DNA of 22,204 nucleotides from Intoshia linei (Eukaryota; Orthonectida; Rhopaluridae): NCBI GenBank assembly GCA_001642005.1, contig LWCA01000603.1, positions 1 to 22,204 of the forward strand, read 5' to 3'. Shown piece by piece: positions 20,501 to 22,204 of this stretch (position 1 is its first letter; each line of letters starts with the position of its first letter). The notes under the pieces were generated by a model. It saw only the letters and a program-made list of their open reading frames with translations, ran no database searches and was not told where the DNA came from. The position numbers and the translations under genes were made by a program.

Positions 20501-21883
20501 TCATTTTGATAAAATGTTTACGTTCACTAATAATAATAAATGATCGATAATGAATAATATTCTAATTTAATTATATTGTTAAAGAAAGAGTATATTCATT
20601 TTATTAAAATTTGTCTTGTGGACCACCTAGAATTTCCTATGGACTACTTTTGAAACCACTGATTATCATTGATTTTTATTATTATTAACATATTATGGAA
20701 CATAGTGAATATCATCGATATTTTCAGTTCATTATTGTTCGATATTAACATAGCTGGACAAATTTATATCAAATTTTGAGAATTATCAAAAGTTATAATT
20801 CTATTGATTTTCTATAGCAATTTATAATAATATCACTTTTAACAGAATTCAACCCTTAATATTCCATCAATTAATTAAATTTTTTTAAAACAAGTTGCAT
20901 AATCAATGTCTGATTCTTCAGAGAATCCGAAGAAATTTTTCCATAAACCAATAAAAAGTGAATCAGCCTTTTCTCCGGTCATAGACACACAAAATAAAAT
21001 TGTTATCCTCTCCTTTTTTGTTTTACTACAAATATTACGATTTCAGAAGAGACTAGAGTTTTCTTAGATCTCCGTTTATAGTATAATCCAGTTTTATCAC
21101 AATTTGATACATCGTCTGGCTTATTTTCAGAAATATTCAGAAAAAAAAAGTGATCTTTAGAAATAACTCAATACTGACGAGATAATGGAAATTTTGGCCC
21201 ATATAATACTTATTATAATTTTAATTAGTTGTAACGAAGTTTCTGTTTATATTTACGTAAGATTTTTCGAATAAACCCAGATTATCACATTGCATTTAAC
21301 AATTAGCATATCGATAGTGAAATGGTATAGTTTACAATTTCTGTATCTATAAGCGTAGGAATCATTGAGGCTCTTGAAACCAGATTCAAAACTACCAAGC
21401 TCGAGGCCATTCGAAAATGAAAAATGGGTCTCTAAAAAATTTAAAATATTTTAAATTTAACTCACAAAATAGTTATGACGTTTTTTTTAATACAATTTTT
21501 TGAATGTTCAATTGGGAATTTTTTTAAATAATCCAATTTGATTTAAATAAATAGAAATTTCATAATTTTAATTTAAATTTATAGTACGAATTCCGTACTT
21601 ATGCGTAATTATCATTATTATCTAATTGATAATTGATACTAAATTGATATCTTCACTCATAAAAATGCCTATTATCATTTTATCAACTAAATTTTGTATA
21701 TTTTTGAATTACAAATCCAAAAAAAACACTTATAATATAATTATATAGGTAATGTATGTGACAGCAACGGCTCCATATCTACTGCTCATAACGTTAATGG
21801 TGCGTGGTTTAATGTTGGATGGTGCTATTGATGGTGTAAGATACTATTTAACGCCATCTTGGGAGAAGATATGGAATACTGAG
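11519..21883 (+). CDS. SLC6-family Na+/Cl--dependent transporter, N-terminal six coding exons (gene runs off the window)
   Basis: Exons 11519-11679, 14558-14589, 16470-16601, 16649-16832, 16885-17017 and 21749-21883 (161, 32, 132, 184, 133 and 135 nt) join in frame with GT-AG introns to give 259 residues, N-terminus through TM5; about 600 is usual. The ATG is the first after an in-frame TAG at 11510. Seen: a short cytosolic N-terminus; TM1 with GFGNVWRFPYLC, the unwound ion- and substrate-binding segment; [10 protein letters not shown] (TM2); [26 protein letters not shown]3 with [10 protein letters not shown]; extracellular loop 2 with C-x8-C, the family disulfide; TM4 ([16 protein letters not shown]); TM5 (TATAPYLLL...VRG) and [15 protein letters not shown]48 sits where monoamine transporters have Asp, so the substrate is more likely an amino acid, GABA-, betaine- or taurine-like osmolyte than a monoamine. 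It would act in the plasma membrane, importing substrate with Na+ and Cl-. TM6 to TM12 are missing from the window. Confidence 0.95.
12786..12825 (+). repeat. Copy E of the CTAG-hairpin repeat end (truncated)
   Basis: ACTAGGTTGACTGTTATGTA followed by a duplicated CTATGTA and GTACAAAC. It matches the ends of copies A to D but lacks the GCACCTAGCTCTG part and any body sequence. Confidence 0.7.
13230..13552. mobile_element. Short non-autonomous hAT-type element (323 bp)
   Basis: Terminal inverted repeats CATGGGTCGGCAACC (left) and the complement of CAGGGGTCGGCAACC (right) differ at one base, and similar subterminal sequence (TGGCCCAC) follows on both sides. Flanks CTTTACTG and CTTTACAT agree in 6 of 8 bases, consistent with an aged 8-bp target duplication, the hAT hallmark. 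The interior has no transposase and is AT-rich. Confidence 0.85.
14558..14589 (+). other. SLC6 exon 2, a 32-nt microexon
   Basis: It supplies the end of the R54 codon, [10 protein letters not shown] and the first base of the next Gly. The ends are AG|GTTTCC and GGAG|GTAAAA. Without it the frame breaks (32 is not a multiple of three) and the conserved FPYL of TM1b is lost, so it is very probably constitutive. It is flanked by introns of 2.9 and 1.9 kb. Confidence 0.93.
15042..15240 (-). pseudogene. DDE transposase fragment, IS630/Tc1-like C-terminal part
   Basis: The minus strand reads about 65 codons to a TAA at 15042. [10 protein letters not shown] resembles the D-N-x-x-H catalytic strand, and about 28 residues on, [20 protein letters not shown] resembles the PPYSPxLNPIExxFSxxK motif, with Q in place of the usual P after the N. 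Upstream on the same strand (about 15341-15425), [17 protein letters not shown] may be more of it, but stops lie between. It has no intact start and no identified inverted repeats. It is an old fragment within an SLC6 intron. Confidence 0.5.
15990..16231. mobile_element. Short non-autonomous hAT-type element (242 bp) with intact target duplication
   Basis: A perfect 8-bp duplication GATATATG (15982-15989 and 16232-16239) flanks ends TAGGGCCGTGGAGAG and, inverted, CAGGCAGTGGAGAGGG. The interior is AT-rich with a GC-richer 3' segment (AGACCCGGGCC). There is no coding frame. The perfect duplication suggests a fairly recent insertion. Confidence 0.85.
17190..17650 (+). repeat. Three copies of a dispersed TTTCAAC...CGGTCAAAAA block
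   Basis: Similar 40-bp blocks start at about 17201, 17424 and 17593: AATTTCAACC, a variable middle ending CATCTTACGGG-like, then GGTCAAAAA or GGTGAAAAA. Related blocks occur at 1985-2025 and 13939-13972. The spacing here is about 220 and 170 bp. Open frames across this stretch have no coding character. Confidence 0.5.
18496..18552 (-). repeat. Copy D of the CTAG-hairpin repeat end, best-preserved hairpin
   Basis: Contains GCCTTCGGC, a small hairpin, then AGCTAGGTGCTGTTTGTAC-AAA-GTACAAACCAGCCAAGCT, a near-perfect stem of about 18 bp with a 3-nt loop, ending CTAG|TA. Some body sequence lies to the left (about 18440-18495), as in copies A and C. Confidence 0.75.
18882..19391. repeat. Two clusters of degenerate 21-bp repeats
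   Basis: 18882-19025 and 19245-19391 are built from units of about 20-21 bp resembling TTCAATGTGATAATAATTAAA. In the second cluster six successive units begin every 21 bp (19245, 19266, 19287, 19308, 19329, 19350). The motif also appears singly in repeat copies A and B (TTTTCAATGTGAT), so the array may have grown from part of such an element. Confidence 0.65.
19833..19964 (-). pseudogene. Acidic coding-like remnant, possibly the C-terminus of the Tigger-like transposase
   Basis: The minus strand is open for about 43 codons ([12 protein letters not shown]...[14 protein letters not shown]) to TGA at 19833, in otherwise stop-dense DNA. It starts directly at the edge of the hAT-like element (19967). 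Pogo/Tigger transposases often end in acidic tails, and the catalytic relic lies on the same strand on the other side of the insertion. The link is inference. Confidence 0.35.
19967..20661. mobile_element. hAT-like element with CAGTGGTT ends (695 bp), decayed
   Basis: Left end CAGTGGTTCCTAAACTTTTTCC; the right end reads inverted CAGTGGTTTCAAAAGTAGTCC. CAGTGGTT ends are common in hAT elements. The flanking 8-mers (ATATGGAA, ATTATCAT) do not match, so no target duplication remains. The interior is AT-rich, without a usable frame. Confidence 0.6.
20760..21133 (-). pseudogene. pogo/Tigger-type (DDE_1) transposase relic
   Basis: The minus strand, with a frameshift near 21010 and stops, reads [18 protein letters not shown], then [20 protein letters not shown] and [12 protein letters not shown], and further on [10 protein letters not shown]. 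This is the order seen in pogo/Tigger DDE_1 domains: N-x-DETGLfwk...kTL, then R-x-TvLlcaNxxGxxklkPLvIGkxknp, then hxDNcxaH. The first catalytic Asp and the DN of the second motif remain. The N-terminal HTH part was not found. The element lies inside SLC6 intron 5 on the strand opposite to the gene. Confidence 0.7.
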
Positions 21884-21925
21884 GTAATGTTAAACAAATA
21901 ATATTGTAAATTAATAAGAATCCCT

Positions 21926-21968
21926 GGCAGAGATGCATTTCTGTAGTAAAATTTAAGGCGTCTCTGCC
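21926..21968. repeat. Short hairpin just after SLC6 exon 6
   Basis: GGCAGAGATGC (21926-21936) and GCGTCTCTGCC (21958-21968) are inverse complements except for one base, with a 21-nt loop. It starts 43 nt past the exon 6 donor. Role unknown. Confidence 0.55.
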
Positions 21969-21993
21969 TCCATGAAATATATTTTTTAATTAA

Positions 21994-22144
21994 TCTATTT
22001 GGGTCCTTTTTGTTGGATGTGTTGGTGGTCACTTGTGTGATACCGGCATGGCTGCAATTATTTTCGTTTTCATTCGTGATAACTTGGATGATGATTGTAA
22101 GGAAGACTATTCACGTGGATATTTTATCCTTTCATTAGCCCTAT
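21994..22144 (+). other. Exon-like open frame with a strong splice donor, unassigned
   Basis: An open frame of 50 codons contains GGHLCDTGMAAIIFVFIRDN and NLDDDCKEDYSRGYFILSL and ends at CTAT|GTAAGT, a consensus donor in phase 1. It looks like membrane protein coding sequence. It does not read as the expected next SLC6 exon (VWxDAxxQIFFSL and the SYNxF segment of TM6), and no AG lies between 21958 and the open frame's start, so it cannot be joined to exon 6 by a normal acceptor. An in-frame ATG is at 22048. It may be a first exon of another gene, a divergent exon or chance. I do not recognise a family. Confidence 0.35.
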
Positions 22145-22204
22145 GTAAGTAGTACCACTTTTTACATATTAATCCAATATTCAAAATTAGTGTTGATTTC
22201 GATA

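Larger units (their letters stand above)
17018..21748 (+). other. SLC6 intron 5 (4.7 kb), repeat- and transposon-filled
   Basis: Donor GTATTT, acceptor TATATAG. In order it contains three loosely repeated blocks (17190-17650), a GC-richer patch at 17884-17937 (GAGCGAAGCGCC...GAAGCGCGGCG), copy D of the CTAG hairpin (18496-18552), two clusters of 21-bp repeats (18882-19391), and the hAT-like and Tigger relics (19833-21133). No host gene other than the transporter was recognised. Confidence 0.8.

Noticed and set aside
20906-21067. Plus-strand frame of 53 codons starting [10 protein letters not shown]
   Set aside because: It is the antisense of the Tigger-type transposase relic, whose minus-strand reading carries the recognisable motifs.
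21844-22032. Minus-strand frame of 62 codons
   Set aside because: It overlaps SLC6 exon 6 antisense and has no family resemblance.

Overview
The window looks like animal nuclear DNA. It is roughly three-quarters A/T by eye, its genes have GT-AG spliceosomal introns, its two tRNA genes have internal A/B boxes and oligo-T stops, and it carries decayed hAT, pogo/Tigger and other DNA-transposon remains. The main recognisable gene is an SLC6-type Na+/Cl- transporter. Several introns are only 35-52 nt while others exceed 4 kb, a bimodal pattern known from flatworms and some other invertebrates. I cannot name the phylum from this sequence alone.

Left part (1-6.2 kb): two tandem minus-strand genes, at 314-3088 and 4538-6109, rebuilt here from single open exons. 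Each has six exons and every intron is in phase 1. Each encodes a signal peptide, a charged low-complexity or repetitive segment, and a matched set of helical exons. Exon 4 is 51 nt in both, and two cysteines are spaced identically in both (149/174 and 274/299). They are clearly paralogues of a secreted family that I do not recognise. This is the most likely undescribed system in the window. One gene adds a D/N minisatellite and a basic tail after the shared domain; the other has a 22-residue repeat before it.

Middle (3.9-11.5 kb): gene-poor DNA filled with repeats. A family of elements ending in a hairpin (CTAG...CTGTT...GTAC...) occurs in both orientations, including an inverted pair at 6572-8008. 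A second inverted-repeat element lies at about 8325-9020. Two intact tRNA genes, Arg(ACG) at 9559-9631 and Val(CAC) at 9902-9974, sit about 270 bp apart on the plus strand.

Right part (11.5-22.2 kb): the first six coding exons of the SLC6 transporter on the plus strand, joined in frame for 259 residues (N-terminus to TM5). The rest lies beyond the window. Its long introns hold two short hAT-type elements with 8-bp target duplications or near-duplications, an array of 21-bp repeats, a larger hAT-like element that appears inserted in a pogo/Tigger transposase relic, and a fragment resembling a DDE (IS630/Tc1-like) transposase. After exon 6 there is an unexplained exon-like open frame with a strong splice donor.
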